From: Candidatus Woesearchaeota archaeon
Lineage (GTDB): Archaea; Nanobdellota; Nanobdellia; Woesearchaeales; JABMPP01
NCBI GenBank assembly: GCA_018303405.1
Contig: JAGVYD010000013.1
Location: 22,400-86,399, forward strand
Length of the DNA stretch: 64,000 bases
Reading direction: 5' to 3'
Part shown: in pieces, positions 8,880 to 19,174 of the stretch
How positions within the stretch are numbered: the first letter of the stretch is position 1
Layout of the letters: every line of letters starts with the position of its first letter
The notes under the pieces: generated by a model
Database searches by the model: none
What the model was told of the DNA's origin: nothing
What the model saw: the letters and a program-made list of their open reading frames with translations, nothing else
Translations under genes and position numbers: made by a program

Positions 8880-11800
8880 TCAGCAATCCGTCAGCCCGCA
8901 AATGTCTCCGTCAGGCGGCGTTGCCATGTCAGGCAAGGGCGCTGCTGCGGCACTGTCCAATCCCTCATATCTATTGATCATGTCCTGGGTATCGCTAATC
9001 CTGTCCAGATAATTACCCGCATCAAGCATTGCATAAAGATAACAATATGGCTCATAGGCCAGCCCACCTGTCGGGCAAAGTATCAATTCACCGCCAATTG
9101 CCTCCATTATTTTCTGGACCAAATAATTTACAACAAGCGAGGTAATATAACTCATGACAGCAGATGCCAATAATTGGATTAAGGCCGAGCCCGCATTCGA
9201 GTAAATGCAGCTGAACTCCTCGCTCAGCCTTTGGCACTGCATGTCCTTGCCCATCAATGCCTGTTGCCTTATGCAATAATCCTCAGCAGTGAGAACTGTC
9301 TTTTTCATCTGGAAATATGTATAAAATCCGGTCAGGCAAGTTGGAATCTGGATTGAAGAAAGCCAAATATTCTCTCGAGGGTCTGGGCTGCCAGCTAAAA
9401 GTCCGGCGACGGGAACTCCGCCTGGCAGGACAGTGTCAACGCCCATTGCACTCATTCCAACTCCTGCAATATTAGAACCCTGGCATGTTGCCATCTCGCA
9501 CCAGAATTTGACTTTGTAGACGTCGAGGGGATGAATTGGGCTCCACCATTTCCACGCAAAGAAAAAAACTGACCTTATCGAATCCCCGATAAACGGCATC
9601 CAGCCGGCAACCAAGGATGCAGTAGCACTAATCATGAGCGCCATTGCCCCTGCCTTGCATGCCGGCACAATGAAATCGAGAATCTTCTTGAAATTGTTTG
9701 CCCATCTCTTGGCTGTTTCAATCTCATCTGCATGGTCAGCTATTTTCTTGAAATTCTGCTGCCCGATGTTGACGCCAATCTTTTGCCTTAGCGTGAAAGT
9801 GAATGACTCGTTCTCAAGCTCTACGCTGTTGGTATAGACCTGGGTCGCATCGCCATTTGTTATTTCAAACTGGCAGTTGACTTTTATTTCAGTGTTATCC
9901 TCATCCTTGAGCCAGTCCTCTTCAAGTGCGGGCAATTTCAGGGTGAAGAATATTTTGTGCCTTTCCTCGCCTGTTGACGCGTCCCCGATATAGTTGTTGA
10001 CGCTCCATTCAGTCCCCAGTGTTTGCCCGGGGTATTGCTCGGAAGTGCATTTCCTCGGCCTGAAGAGGAATACTTCCAGGTCTGGCGGGGGGGATGCGCC
10101 TGTATCCTCGCTGAGCTCGGCAACAATTTTTGTCCTGAATCCGTTTTGCGGGGCAAAGCTCGGCTTCAAAAGGTTCCTGTTGATTGATTTCGGCGAAACG
10201 CCTGTCTCGTCATCAACATTGACAATCCAGTATTGGTCAGGTGTTATTGCGCCTCCTTCCCTGTAAACCTCCAGCAGCCCGAAAACATTGTCCTGCTGGC
10301 TGTGTTTGTAATTGCCCGCAACGTCCTCGGTTGAAATGTAAAGCTTGTTGGGCGGGTTTCCTGATTCCGGGTTGTAATTCTGGAAATTCCAGACACATTC
10401 CCATGTATCAGCTTCAATCGCGCTCATTGTGCAGGAATCAGCCTCGGCATATGAGTCAGCGCCTGCGCCCTCATTGAAATTCTTGTTAAGGTCCTTTGTC
10501 CTCAGCATTGTCTTGCCGGGGGAAATGCCGGACAATGCCTCCTCTATTTTTGCAGTAATCCTTACTGAATGCCTCCTCACTGACTGGGGGAAGTCATCCT
10601 GGCTGTTCACAATTTCAACTGACTTGAATTTCGGGGCTGTCTTGTCGACATAGAGGTCTGCATCTCCTGTGCCCGGGCCGTTTCCAAAATCATCCACTGC
10701 GGAAATCTCAACTGTGAACGGATTCCCATCCGGAATCCCGCCTGCGCCCATGTCGTCCAATGACATGCCCGTGGATGCATCATCATCCCCATACCACTGC
10801 GCCCTATATCCTCCTGTGTTTGCTGATTGCTCGTAAACCCTTGTTGGGTTGGGATATGCGTCAAAATTGGCAGTGACCCTTTCCACATCTGAAATCAAGG
10901 ACGCAGAAATTGTGGAGGATATTGTGTTATTCTCGCGGTTAATGTAATATCTGTCATCAAGCGGATCATAATGGTTTGATATAATCAGGGTATCATCTAC
11001 ATAAGGCGATTGTGATGCAGCAACTGTCACGCTTGCAGATTCATTGTTGCCAGCAACATCAAAAATATTGATGTAAACCTGCTTGCCAAAGCAGTCAGTG
11101 TCAACTGTGCCAATCCCTGTTGATGCGGTTCCCCAAGTGCAGGTCACTTCTCCGGGATATCCTGGATTTTCTTCGCAGGTTGTAGCAGCTATGCCCTCCC
11201 CTGTTCCCATGTGGCAGTCAGGGCCTTTGGCATATGCCCTTGCGTTTCCTGTTTCTGGCAGTATCCCTGAAGTCTCGTCCCTGGCAATTGTTGTGATCTT
11301 CAGCTTGCCTCCCCTTGACAAGGAAGCAAGGTTGGTTATTTCCGGAATCTGCACAAAGCTCGGCGGCAAATTGTCCAGCTGGGCCTCACAGCCATCCAGT
11401 TCTGCGCATGCAGCATCCTGCAAAATCGGATTGCCTGCATCATCCGCGCCAGTCACTGTGAAAACAACAATGCTTCCATCGCTTCCTGCAACCTCAACAT
11501 TCTCGAACTCGCATTCCCATACTCCTGGCACAGAGTTGCCTTTCTGGGCACAGGACTTGATGGACTGTGACACAACGCTGTGCCCCGGGCTCGTTGCCTC
11601 GAGGTGCACATTCTTGTCGCCAAACCCTGAAACACCGCTCAATTCCAGGGGGTCTGAGTCGTTCAGCAAAACCAGGATGGAATTTTCCGTAGCCTTGAGC
11701 ATGTTGATTGTGCCTTTTCTCATAATGCCTTTGATTACAGGCGCAGAATTGTCAAGCTCGTCCTGCGGCATTTCGCTCAATGTCCAGAAATCAGCGTCGC

Positions 11801-12971
11801 TGAACTCATTGCCCTTTAGGTCAGCAACCTTGACGCCCATAGGCTTTGTCTTGTCGCCAGTCCCAACAGTTATTTGCCAGGTCAATTCATACTTGTGCGC
11901 AATTTCAGTCAGCCGCACAGCCCCTCTCAACTCATCTTCATCAATGTTAAGGTAGTTTGCATCCAGAAGCGGGTTGGCAATTCCCTCATCATCTGTAAAA
12001 TTGGCCTTTACAACAATTGCCTGCCCGAAGCTCACATAATCAGTACTGCTTATTGGGTCGCCGATTACAGTCCCGATTGATTTTTCAAAGCCGCCAGGCC
12101 TTGGAACCGGCTTTGGCGTTTTCAGGTCCAGGAAATAATTGCCGGCCAGGCATGACTGCGCCTGCGCCTGTCCCAATTTGTCATCTGCATCAACGCAGAT
12201 TGACACTTCCTCAGAGAACTCCGCCCCGAAATCAGAGATCAGTTCTGTCCTGGGAATCCTCAATGTCTTATTTCCAGCTGGAATCTGGCTGCAGCCAGTG
12301 TTCAAATCTGCCAGGTCCTGGGTGTATTCCTCAGATGAGACCGGGTCATCTGCTTCAGCAATTGTCAGCCTGACTTCATTCAATCCAGCGCATTCCTGCC
12401 CTGTAGCGCCTGAAAATGCCCTGTCGCCAGAGCCATCATTGTAGGTTATTGACAGATAGCCGGGCGGTATGAGCTGCGTCGCAGATTTTATGCTCATAAC
12501 AGGCGGTTGGGTGTCCACATAAAAATAAAATCCCTGGCTCGCGATCAATGTCTCGGGCGCCCTGGACAATTCCTGGTAAAGGTTGACATATCCCTCATTC
12601 TCGCCCGGGCTCCATGTGCTGACCGGCGCCTGCGCGTAATCGCACATCATGTAACCGGGGTATTTTACAGAGTTTGCGCATGATTCGCCCGCCCCTCCAT
12701 AGGAAAGCAATGTGGTTGGCAAATAAATCGCCAAATATCCTTTTTTGAGCGCCGCAACTTCATCGACAACTGCGTGCGTCCTCACAACAATGTAATCATC
12801 AGGCAGCATCACATTGCTGTCCCTGTGATTATTGAAGTTGGCGTCCTCAGAGCCATAAACTTCCACTGCCCTTATATTCCCTCCGCCAAGGGCAAATGAG
12901 CTGTAGAATGGCAAGCTAATGATAAGGGCAATCATAAACGCTGCAACTTCCCTCAATCCTCTCGAATCCAT
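8880..12971 (-). CDS. giant exported protein, Ig-like repeats plus hydrophobic C-terminal domain
   Basis: 1363 residues. The N-terminal 30 residues are a signal peptide (hydrophobic core, then FALGGGN). Residues 30 to about 1040 are beta-rich with recurring Ig-like boundaries (VDTQPP, DNLPPSF, YVDKTAPKF) and many paired cysteines. From about residue 1058 the protein changes: a helical, hydrophobic, Cys-containing region with several possible membrane segments (for example around SATASLVAGWMPF and LLASAVMSYITSLVV). A TATA-like element near 13000 and GAGGAAAA just before the ATG suggest its own promoter. The hydrophobic end could anchor the large extracellular part. Confidence 0.75.
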   Translation of the reverse strand: MDSRGLREVAAFMIALIISLPFYSSFALGGGNIRAVEVYGSEDANFNNHRDSNVMLPDDYIVVRTHAVVDEVAALKKGYLAIYLPTTLLSYGGAGESCANSVKYPGYMMCDYAQAPVSTWSPGENEGYVNLYQELSRAPETLIASQGFYFYVDTQPPVMSIKSATQLIPPGYLSITYNDGSGDRAFSGATGQECAGLNEVRLTIAEADDPVSSEEYTQDLADLNTGCSQIPAGNKTLRIPRTELISDFGAEFSEEVSICVDADDKLGQAQAQSCLAGNYFLDLKTPKPVPRPGGFEKSIGTVIGDPISSTDYVSFGQAIVVKANFTDDEGIANPLLDANYLNIDEDELRGAVRLTEIAHKYELTWQITVGTGDKTKPMGVKVADLKGNEFSDADFWTLSEMPQDELDNSAPVIKGIMRKGTINMLKATENSILVLLNDSDPLELSGVSGFGDKNVHLEATSPGHSVVSQSIKSCAQKGNSVPGVWECEFENVEVAGSDGSIVVFTVTGADDAGNPILQDAACAELDGCEAQLDNLPPSFVQIPEITNLASLSRGGKLKITTIARDETSGILPETGNARAYAKGPDCHMGTGEGIAATTCEENPGYPGEVTCTWGTASTGIGTVDTDCFGKQVYINIFDVAGNNESASVTVAASQSPYVDDTLIISNHYDPLDDRYYINRENNTISSTISASLISDVERVTANFDAYPNPTRVYEQSANTGGYRAQWYGDDDASTGMSLDDMGAGGIPDGNPFTVEISAVDDFGNGPGTGDADLYVDKTAPKFKSVEIVNSQDDFPQSVRRHSVRITAKIEEALSGISPGKTMLRTKDLNKNFNEGAGADSYAEADSCTMSAIEADTWECVWNFQNYNPESGNPPNKLYISTEDVAGNYKHSQQDNVFGLLEVYREGGAITPDQYWIVNVDDETGVSPKSINRNLLKPSFAPQNGFRTKIVAELSEDTGASPPPDLEVFLFRPRKCTSEQYPGQTLGTEWSVNNYIGDASTGEERHKIFFTLKLPALEEDWLKDEDNTEIKVNCQFEITNGDATQVYTNSVELENESFTFTLRQKIGVNIGQQNFKKIADHADEIETAKRWANNFKKILDFIVPACKAGAMALMISATASLVAGWMPFIGDSIRSVFFFAWKWWSPIHPLDVYKVKFWCEMATCQGSNIAGVGMSAMGVDTVLPGGVPVAGLLAGSPDPRENIWLSSIQIPTCLTGFYTYFQMKKTVLTAEDYCIRQQALMGKDMQCQRLSEEFSCIYSNAGSALIQLLASAVMSYITSLVVNYLVQKIMEAIGGELILCPTGGLAYEPYCYLYAMLDAGNYLDRISDTQDMINRYEGLDSAAAAPLPDMATPPDGDICGLTDC

Positions 12972-13027
12972 GTTTTTCCTCTTGCCCGCTCTCTTTATCC
13001 TGATTTAATATATATGGTTTGCGCTGT

Positions 13028-16000
13028 TTAGCTCAATGGCACGCCAAACCTGTATGGCCCGTAATTTGAGCATGCAATGCTTGTCTTGCAGGCCACAATC
13101 ATGAAATAATACTCTGTTCCGGGCTCAAGCGCTACAAGGGTTGCTGAATGCACCTTGGATGTGCCTGATGCTGATGCAATTGTTCCCTCCCAAATCCCGA
13201 CTGCCTTTCCGTACCTGATGCTTCCGGTTGACAATTCATCCGTGTTCCAGTTTATTGTAGTGGTAATTCCGGGGATAGCGCTCATGCTGTTGACCCTTGC
13301 GCCTGGCCTTGCCTGGAGCCTCAGCCTAGCGGTCATGTCCGGCCATGCCTCCTGCATGATGTCAAAGTCTGTTCCAGTGGCAAGGTAGTAGCCATCGCAA
13401 ACAAGCGTGCCCTGCCCCTGGCTTGACATGTTGTACCTTTCAATTGAATTGCAGACATAGGTTGTCAAATTATCATAGCTTACGACAACATACTTGTCTT
13501 CATCCGGAGTCCCCTGCTTGTCCCTGACCCTTCCAACAATTGTCTTGTCGCCAACATGGATTGTGTAAAACTTGTCGAATACAAACACATCAGTCGGGAC
13601 ATTGGCGGATGAAATGAACAATCCACGCACCCAGTTGATGACAGTCTTGACAGGGCTTGTCAGGAAGCCGAGGAATGCCTCGAGCCTTGTAGGCGCCCCC
13701 AAATCCATGCCAACATTGTTGTAAATTATCATCTCATAATTATTGTCATACCATACTTTCCTGGCTGCATCGCAGTTGTCAAACCCTTCTGCGCCCTTGC
13801 CGTCGCAAACTCCGGCAAAATTCCTTCCAACCGTGCTCTTCAGGTAATCTGAGGCATTGCTTACATTATTTATTGATGTTCCCACTGCAACCTTAAACCT
13901 GTTGTTGTCGTTTGTGTCATTGTACTGCAAGACACAGAAATTATTTGTGGGCGCTATGTTCCTGGGGCTCCCGACACCGCTCAGGTAATCATGCAGGCTC
14001 TTCGGCGTTCCAGCATCAAATTCCACATCATAGTCAATATAATTCAATGTATTCTCATAGCTGTCGCAATAGATTGAATAATCCACAATTTTCTGCTCTG
14101 CTGTGAAGTTTAGCATCTTAGCTGCAATCAACCCTGTCCTTGTTGTCCAGTTGCCATTGTTGCATGCATGGTCATAGAAATACCTGAAATTGCCATTTGT
14201 GCAGCCTCTTCCATCCAGATAAATTGAGCTAAATGTATCATAGTCATAATCATATTGGGCTTTCCTCTCAGCCTCATACCTGCTCCTTGGCAGGAAGCAT
14301 TGCCCGGCCCCTGCGCAGTAATCATAAGTCAGGTCTGACCAGTCATATCTCTTGACTGCGTTCTGCCAATTTCCTGCCTGGCATATCCATAGTCTTTCAA
14401 ACCCGGGCAAAGGTAAGGAGCGATTGAGCAAATCAAATTCATTAGTGCAATTATTCCCTGTCCAGCAGGAATCAACGCCTTTGCAGCAGGAGCTCATTGT
14501 TGAGGAATTGTACAGCAGGTATTCCTCCACTTTTATTTCTTCATGCAAGCTCATGGGAAGGTATGCATCATGGTAATCGGGTGCATAAGCGCATGCACTG
14601 TAATTTTCAAATCTCCTGGTCTGGTCCTGCCAGAAACCTTTGCCAATGTCAAGGCTTGCCTGCTCTGCAATTGGCCCAAGGTCATTGTTGGCGACAAAAA
14701 TTGCATAGTCATAATATGACAGCATTTTTCCCACTTCAGGGAAATGTATTGTCTGGCCGCAATTGTAAACAGCCCCTCTCACTCCAGCGCTTGCCGAGGA
14801 CAGCTGGCCGGCTGTTGCATCTGTAATCGTGCAAATATTATCAGAGAGCAGGTTCCTATAAATGATTGAAGCGTATTCATAGCCTTTTGTGGTTATTTCC
14901 GTAACTCCGCTGCCAGTTTTCGTAGTCTGGTTGGTCTGTTCACTCAAGGCTTCAATGTAAGTTGGGTTCCCAGTCAAATCAACTGTCCTATTATCCTGCC
15001 TGTAGAAGAAATTTTCGAAGTTCCTTGTCTTGGAAATCATGCTCCTCAGGCCTGATAATGCCGGGGCATCGCCGCGTTCCCTGAACCCGAGCAATCCAAT
15101 GAACCAGTTCCACATCCTTTTCGCAAATCCAGTTGGCTGGCCAGGCGCAGTGATTGCATCATCTGTGCTCACAACAAGGATGCCAGTCTCAAAGTCCCAC
15201 ATCACTTTCCTGGCACGGCCGGCATAAGACGCATCAATCTCGCAATCAGCCAGCCCTTTTCCTGCAGCAGAGTCGCAGGCATTGGGGAAATTTGCCATGA
15301 TTATCTTCAGGTCACCTTCAATCATCGTATGGATGGAAAATGCCGGGTCATCCAGGGCTCCCGGCGGGCTGAATGCAAAGGTAATCTGCCTGTTGCCCAA
15401 ATTGTAATAGGTGCATACGGGCGTGGCAGTGCCATGGTAAAGTTTCATTATCCTGGAAACATTGCTCATATTGTTGCATGCAAATGTGAAATTCGCATCA
15501 GCGCCATAGGCCTTTTCAGTGACGTTCAGCAATGTAATTGCAGCGAGATGCGTCAAAGTTGTCCATTCGCCGGACAGGCAGTAATATTTTCCTTGTACTG
15601 CACCTGTCGCTACACATCCAGCAGGCGAAGTTCCTCGTGCAGTTATCCAACATTTGTTTTGTTCAAGACAATAACCATACTCCGATAAGTCATACGCATC
15701 CTTGCGGTAAACCTTGCTCCAGTCTGAGTATAGTTGCACATACTCGCCAGTTGGCAATCCGACATTCGGATAAGTGACAGTGGCATTCAGCCTGCATACA
15801 TAAGTCTCTGCTCTGCCCTGGTCATATGGGCTGAACAATGATTCTGGCCTGCTTCCTGCTCCAATAAATTCATCCTGGGTAAAATTAGTGACATCGGAAT
15901 TCCATCCTCCGACACATTTCCTTCCATTCCAGCATTTGTCAGAAGGGCAGCATCCATCAGGGGAGCTGGTGCCGAAAGGCAGGTGGGCCTCTGTTTCAAG

Positions 16001-19000
16001 CATGGCAGAATACTCCCACGGCACGGTCAGGTTGTTGAAATCGTACTTGAAGCTGCAATTGGCAAAATTCCTAAACCCACCCAAAGTTTCATTCCAGAAA
16101 TACATGGCAAAATACGCTGCAGGCGGCACAGCCGGGCTGGTTTCCCAAACAGGCGTTTCAGCAGGCGGCGCAGTATTCAAGATTGCAAACATATCCACAT
16201 CCCTGTCCTCTGGGACAGCATAATTTTCCAGGCAATTGAACCATCTTGTATAATCCAATGGCTTGGGCGGCAGGTCATATTCAAAGCTCCTGACGCTGTA
16301 TTCAGCTGCAAGAACAGGGCAAAGGTCATTTGCTGATCCAACATTCCGATAAAATGCGCCCAGGAAATATGATTTGTCAAGGTGCTTTTCCAGGAGGGCA
16401 GTTATTCTCTTGGCCCCTGATTTTTGGATAAATATCGTATCATAGAATTTGGGCTGTGCAACCAATGGCTCAAGGTCATATGTTGCTGCCCCTCCGCTTG
16501 ACAATTCAGCCGGCAAGCCAACAGGGGAGCCATCATTGTAGTAATCCTGGAAATCCTGAGTGTACTTTTCAACATAGGAAGTATCCATGCCTCTATCCAA
16601 TCTTGTCCGGTAGTCTATTGGCGCATTGCTTATCAGGATTATCCTTGTTATATTGTTGTAGCCGATGCTCTTTATCCTGTGCCTTGTGTTGAGGTTTTGC
16701 GCATTATGGTAGCCCCCTGCATCAGTCCTTGGCGTGAAATCCCTTCTGGTGCGCCTTGGCGGGCCGTTATTGTCATTGTTGTAGCCAACACCAAGAATCT
16801 CGTCCATAAATTCGCTTACAATGAAATCCTGCGGGTCGCCGGGCAGCATAAGCTCATTCCCGAGGCTGGGATTTGCATTCAGTGATTTGTTAAGCAATAC
16901 TCCTGCAATTATCGTGTTTGTCTCAGCATTCCGATAAACACAAGTGATTTCTTTGTCAATTGGGCAGGTTCCCGCAGCGTTCTTTGCAAAGCAATCAGCG
17001 CTGTCGCACACAACTGTGAAATCAGCATAGCCTAATTCCTCACCGAGCTCAAGCATGTTCGCAAGCAGGTATTTAGTCCTTGATTCCCAATTGTCAGGCC
17101 GGGGCGATGCAAGGCAGTACTTATCATTCGAAATTTCTCCCATGAAATAGCATCCCTCCAGCAGGGTCCCGCTGCTCGCATCAGTATAGCTCTGCCAGCA
17201 TTGCCCCTGGGTTGGGCAGTATTGCCATTCATCCGCATCTGGTGTTGTATTGTACCAATGCTTTTTCAGGAACGGTATGCTCCAGTTTGTCCAGTCAAAT
17301 ACCTTGTCGGCATTCTGGTCTTCAGCCAAGCACACCGGGAACGGCTCGCTAGAGTGGGTATTGCGGTAATCATCTCCGGAGAGAACATTAACGCATGCTG
17401 AGCCGTCCCAGCATTCTGTGGCTTGGCAACAACCAAAATTAAAATCCGATTTTAGGAATGGCAATGGGTCTTCTGGATTCTTATTTCCCTGTATTTTGAC
17501 AAGGTTGAAGCCGTCTGCATAAATATCGCCTGTGCCGCTCGGGCTGGTGATTAAGAATATCTTGGCAACTGCTGCGCCTGGATTGGTCCTGAACCTGACA
17601 TTCTTCCTGATCCACTGGCCTTTTTTGCCAGCCATGTTTGCTTCAGTTATGTAGTAATCATTTGCATCTGTGTTTAGGATTGTGTATTCATGGTTTGTCC
17701 CGATTCCGCTTAACTGCACTTGCCTGTGCAGTTCCCATGTGCCAGTCAAGGCCGCGCTTACAGGGACATAGACATAAACCGAGGCTTCGTACTCTGTGTT
17801 TCCCTCAACAGGTATGTCAATTGTCCTGATGCCTCCATAATCTGAAGGGTCACTGATGGTTATTCTCACTGCAGAACTGCCGAACTGGCTTTCAGGGTAA
17901 ATTGACTGGGGGCTTGGTATGAATGCATCATATTCTGGCAGGGACACAATTGGCCGTGGCGAGCCTTGGATAATCCATCCTGGTATGTCAACTCCCTGCC
18001 TGCAGCAGACAGCAATTGTTGCATCCGGGTCAGTTGTGTCGCATGAGGCAACATGCGAATCGCTTTCCTTATACAGCTTGGCGACACAGTCATATCCCTC
18101 ATTCAATGGGCATCCATCTGCAGTTACCTCGCCGACAAAATTTCCGCATTGGACATTGCTTACAGCGCTCCCGAAATTTACAGGGCCATAACCTGCTCCG
18201 TCATAATCATTCTGCGCAGCATGCGCGCCGCTGGCTTTGACGCTCGGCAAACTCGGATCGAATATCCTGAGGACAGTGCCTCCATCATTGGGCAATTCAG
18301 GATCCCGCGCAACGCCTTCGCAGCAGGCAACAAGATTGTAGTCAGCTGCATATTCACCTGGATGAGCGCTGTAAATGTCATAAGGCAGAATCTGCCTGTT
18401 CCTGATATCACTGGTTGCATGGCTGCCATCATCCCATATCCTGAAAACAGAATTCAATTCAGGGCAAGGGCTTCCGCTTGCGTCATCCCTTATATCACAG
18501 CTCAATGTCTGCCCTGTCTGGGGAGGCAAAGTGTAATGCACTCTAATCTTGATGTGGTCAACCATCGCTATTTTAACCTGGCCTGACAATTTCACAGAAA
18601 CAGCAATCCCGAAGCTTGGCGAATTCACAATAGCAGGTGTCAGGCTTGCGGCGCCCCACATGTCAACAGCGCTGCCATACTTGACAATAAGGTCACTTCC
18701 AGAAAATGTCCATGCAGCCGGGTCAGCTTTGTTGTTTCCTGTTATGACATTGTTCACAACCAGCCTGACATCATTGTCATAAACATAAGGTGTTCCGGTA
18801 TTGCTTCTCCTTTCTATCCATGCCTCTACTCCTGTTATTACCGCTGTGTCCGGGATGGCAAGCCCAAAATCAGTGAGCTTGAGATAATGTGTAACCTCAT
18901 AAAAAGTTTGAGGAGTTGCAGGCGAATGTACACCTAATACCCACATATTATCTGAGAACTTTGCATTGTCCGGGGTAAGCCAAACTCTTGTCCCAATGCT

Positions 19001-19159
19001 GGGATCGTCTGTTATTACTGCTGCGGCCAGGCCATCCCTGTAATCTGCTGCAACTGTCTCTAATCCGGAAAACAGAAAAAACAGGGCAAATGACATCAGA
19101 ACAAGACTCCTTGGCCTAAGCAAAACCTTTCTGTATTCACTGTTTCTGCTTTTACTCAT
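13028..19159 (-). CDS. 2043-residue exported protein with three long tandem repeats
   Basis: Begins with a signal peptide (hydrophobic core at about 18-35). Residues 40-210 look like a jelly-roll domain with a WGAASLTPAIVN segment of the kind seen in surface and tail-fibre proteins. Residues 400-560 resemble a carbohydrate-binding jelly roll. Three repeats of about 490 residues follow, each opening with CC-x3/4-CW-x-G-x2-C at about residues 574, 1070 and 1557 and continuing with matching Cys/Trp landmarks (YC, QCW or KCW, GC, then YC before W-x-RT or LT). The last 95 residues resemble a fibronectin type III domain (WNTDELSTGSIRYG). It lies 15 bp after the preceding Cys-rich gene and is probably co-transcribed. 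A giant adhesin or surface fibre is likely. Confidence 0.78.
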   Translation of the reverse strand: MSKSRNSEYRKVLLRPRSLVLMSFALFFLFSGLETVAADYRDGLAAAVITDDPSIGTRVWLTPDNAKFSDNMWVLGVHSPATPQTFYEVTHYLKLTDFGLAIPDTAVITGVEAWIERRSNTGTPYVYDNDVRLVVNNVITGNNKADPAAWTFSGSDLIVKYGSAVDMWGAASLTPAIVNSPSFGIAVSVKLSGQVKIAMVDHIKIRVHYTLPPQTGQTLSCDIRDDASGSPCPELNSVFRIWDDGSHATSDIRNRQILPYDIYSAHPGEYAADYNLVACCEGVARDPELPNDGGTVLRIFDPSLPSVKASGAHAAQNDYDGAGYGPVNFGSAVSNVQCGNFVGEVTADGCPLNEGYDCVAKLYKESDSHVASCDTTDPDATIAVCCRQGVDIPGWIIQGSPRPIVSLPEYDAFIPSPQSIYPESQFGSSAVRITISDPSDYGGIRTIDIPVEGNTEYEASVYVYVPVSAALTGTWELHRQVQLSGIGTNHEYTILNTDANDYYITEANMAGKKGQWIRKNVRFRTNPGAAVAKIFLITSPSGTGDIYADGFNLVKIQGNKNPEDPLPFLKSDFNFGCCQATECWDGSACVNVLSGDDYRNTHSSEPFPVCLAEDQNADKVFDWTNWSIPFLKKHWYNTTPDADEWQYCPTQGQCWQSYTDASSGTLLEGCYFMGEISNDKYCLASPRPDNWESRTKYLLANMLELGEELGYADFTVVCDSADCFAKNAAGTCPIDKEITCVYRNAETNTIIAGVLLNKSLNANPSLGNELMLPGDPQDFIVSEFMDEILGVGYNNDNNGPPRRTRRDFTPRTDAGGYHNAQNLNTRHRIKSIGYNNITRIILISNAPIDYRTRLDRGMDTSYVEKYTQDFQDYYNDGSPVGLPAELSSGGAATYDLEPLVAQPKFYDTIFIQKSGAKRITALLEKHLDKSYFLGAFYRNVGSANDLCPVLAAEYSVRSFEYDLPPKPLDYTRWFNCLENYAVPEDRDVDMFAILNTAPPAETPVWETSPAVPPAAYFAMYFWNETLGGFRNFANCSFKYDFNNLTVPWEYSAMLETEAHLPFGTSSPDGCCPSDKCWNGRKCVGGWNSDVTNFTQDEFIGAGSRPESLFSPYDQGRAETYVCRLNATVTYPNVGLPTGEYVQLYSDWSKVYRKDAYDLSEYGYCLEQNKCWITARGTSPAGCVATGAVQGKYYCLSGEWTTLTHLAAITLLNVTEKAYGADANFTFACNNMSNVSRIMKLYHGTATPVCTYYNLGNRQITFAFSPPGALDDPAFSIHTMIEGDLKIIMANFPNACDSAAGKGLADCEIDASYAGRARKVMWDFETGILVVSTDDAITAPGQPTGFAKRMWNWFIGLLGFRERGDAPALSGLRSMISKTRNFENFFYRQDNRTVDLTGNPTYIEALSEQTNQTTKTGSGVTEITTKGYEYASIIYRNLLSDNICTITDATAGQLSSASAGVRGAVYNCGQTIHFPEVGKMLSYYDYAIFVANNDLGPIAEQASLDIGKGFWQDQTRRFENYSACAYAPDYHDAYLPMSLHEEIKVEEYLLYNSSTMSSCCKGVDSCWTGNNCTNEFDLLNRSLPLPGFERLWICQAGNWQNAVKRYDWSDLTYDYCAGAGQCFLPRSRYEAERKAQYDYDYDTFSSIYLDGRGCTNGNFRYFYDHACNNGNWTTRTGLIAAKMLNFTAEQKIVDYSIYCDSYENTLNYIDYDVEFDAGTPKSLHDYLSGVGSPRNIAPTNNFCVLQYNDTNDNNRFKVAVGTSINNVSNASDYLKSTVGRNFAGVCDGKGAEGFDNCDAARKVWYDNNYEMIIYNNVGMDLGAPTRLEAFLGFLTSPVKTVINWVRGLFISSANVPTDVFVFDKFYTIHVGDKTIVGRVRDKQGTPDEDKYVVVSYDNLTTYVCNSIERYNMSSQGQGTLVCDGYYLATGTDFDIMQEAWPDMTARLRLQARPGARVNSMSAIPGITTTINWNTDELSTGSIRYGKAVGIWEGTIASASGTSKVHSATLVALEPGTEYYFMIVACKTSIACSNYGPYRFGVPLS

Positions 19160-19174
19160 TCTTTGGATTCCTTA

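Noticed and set aside
11083..11955. 290-residue plus-strand frame inside the 1363-residue gene
   Set aside because: Composition is that of a shadow frame (Ser/Pro-rich) and it lies wholly inside a well supported gene.
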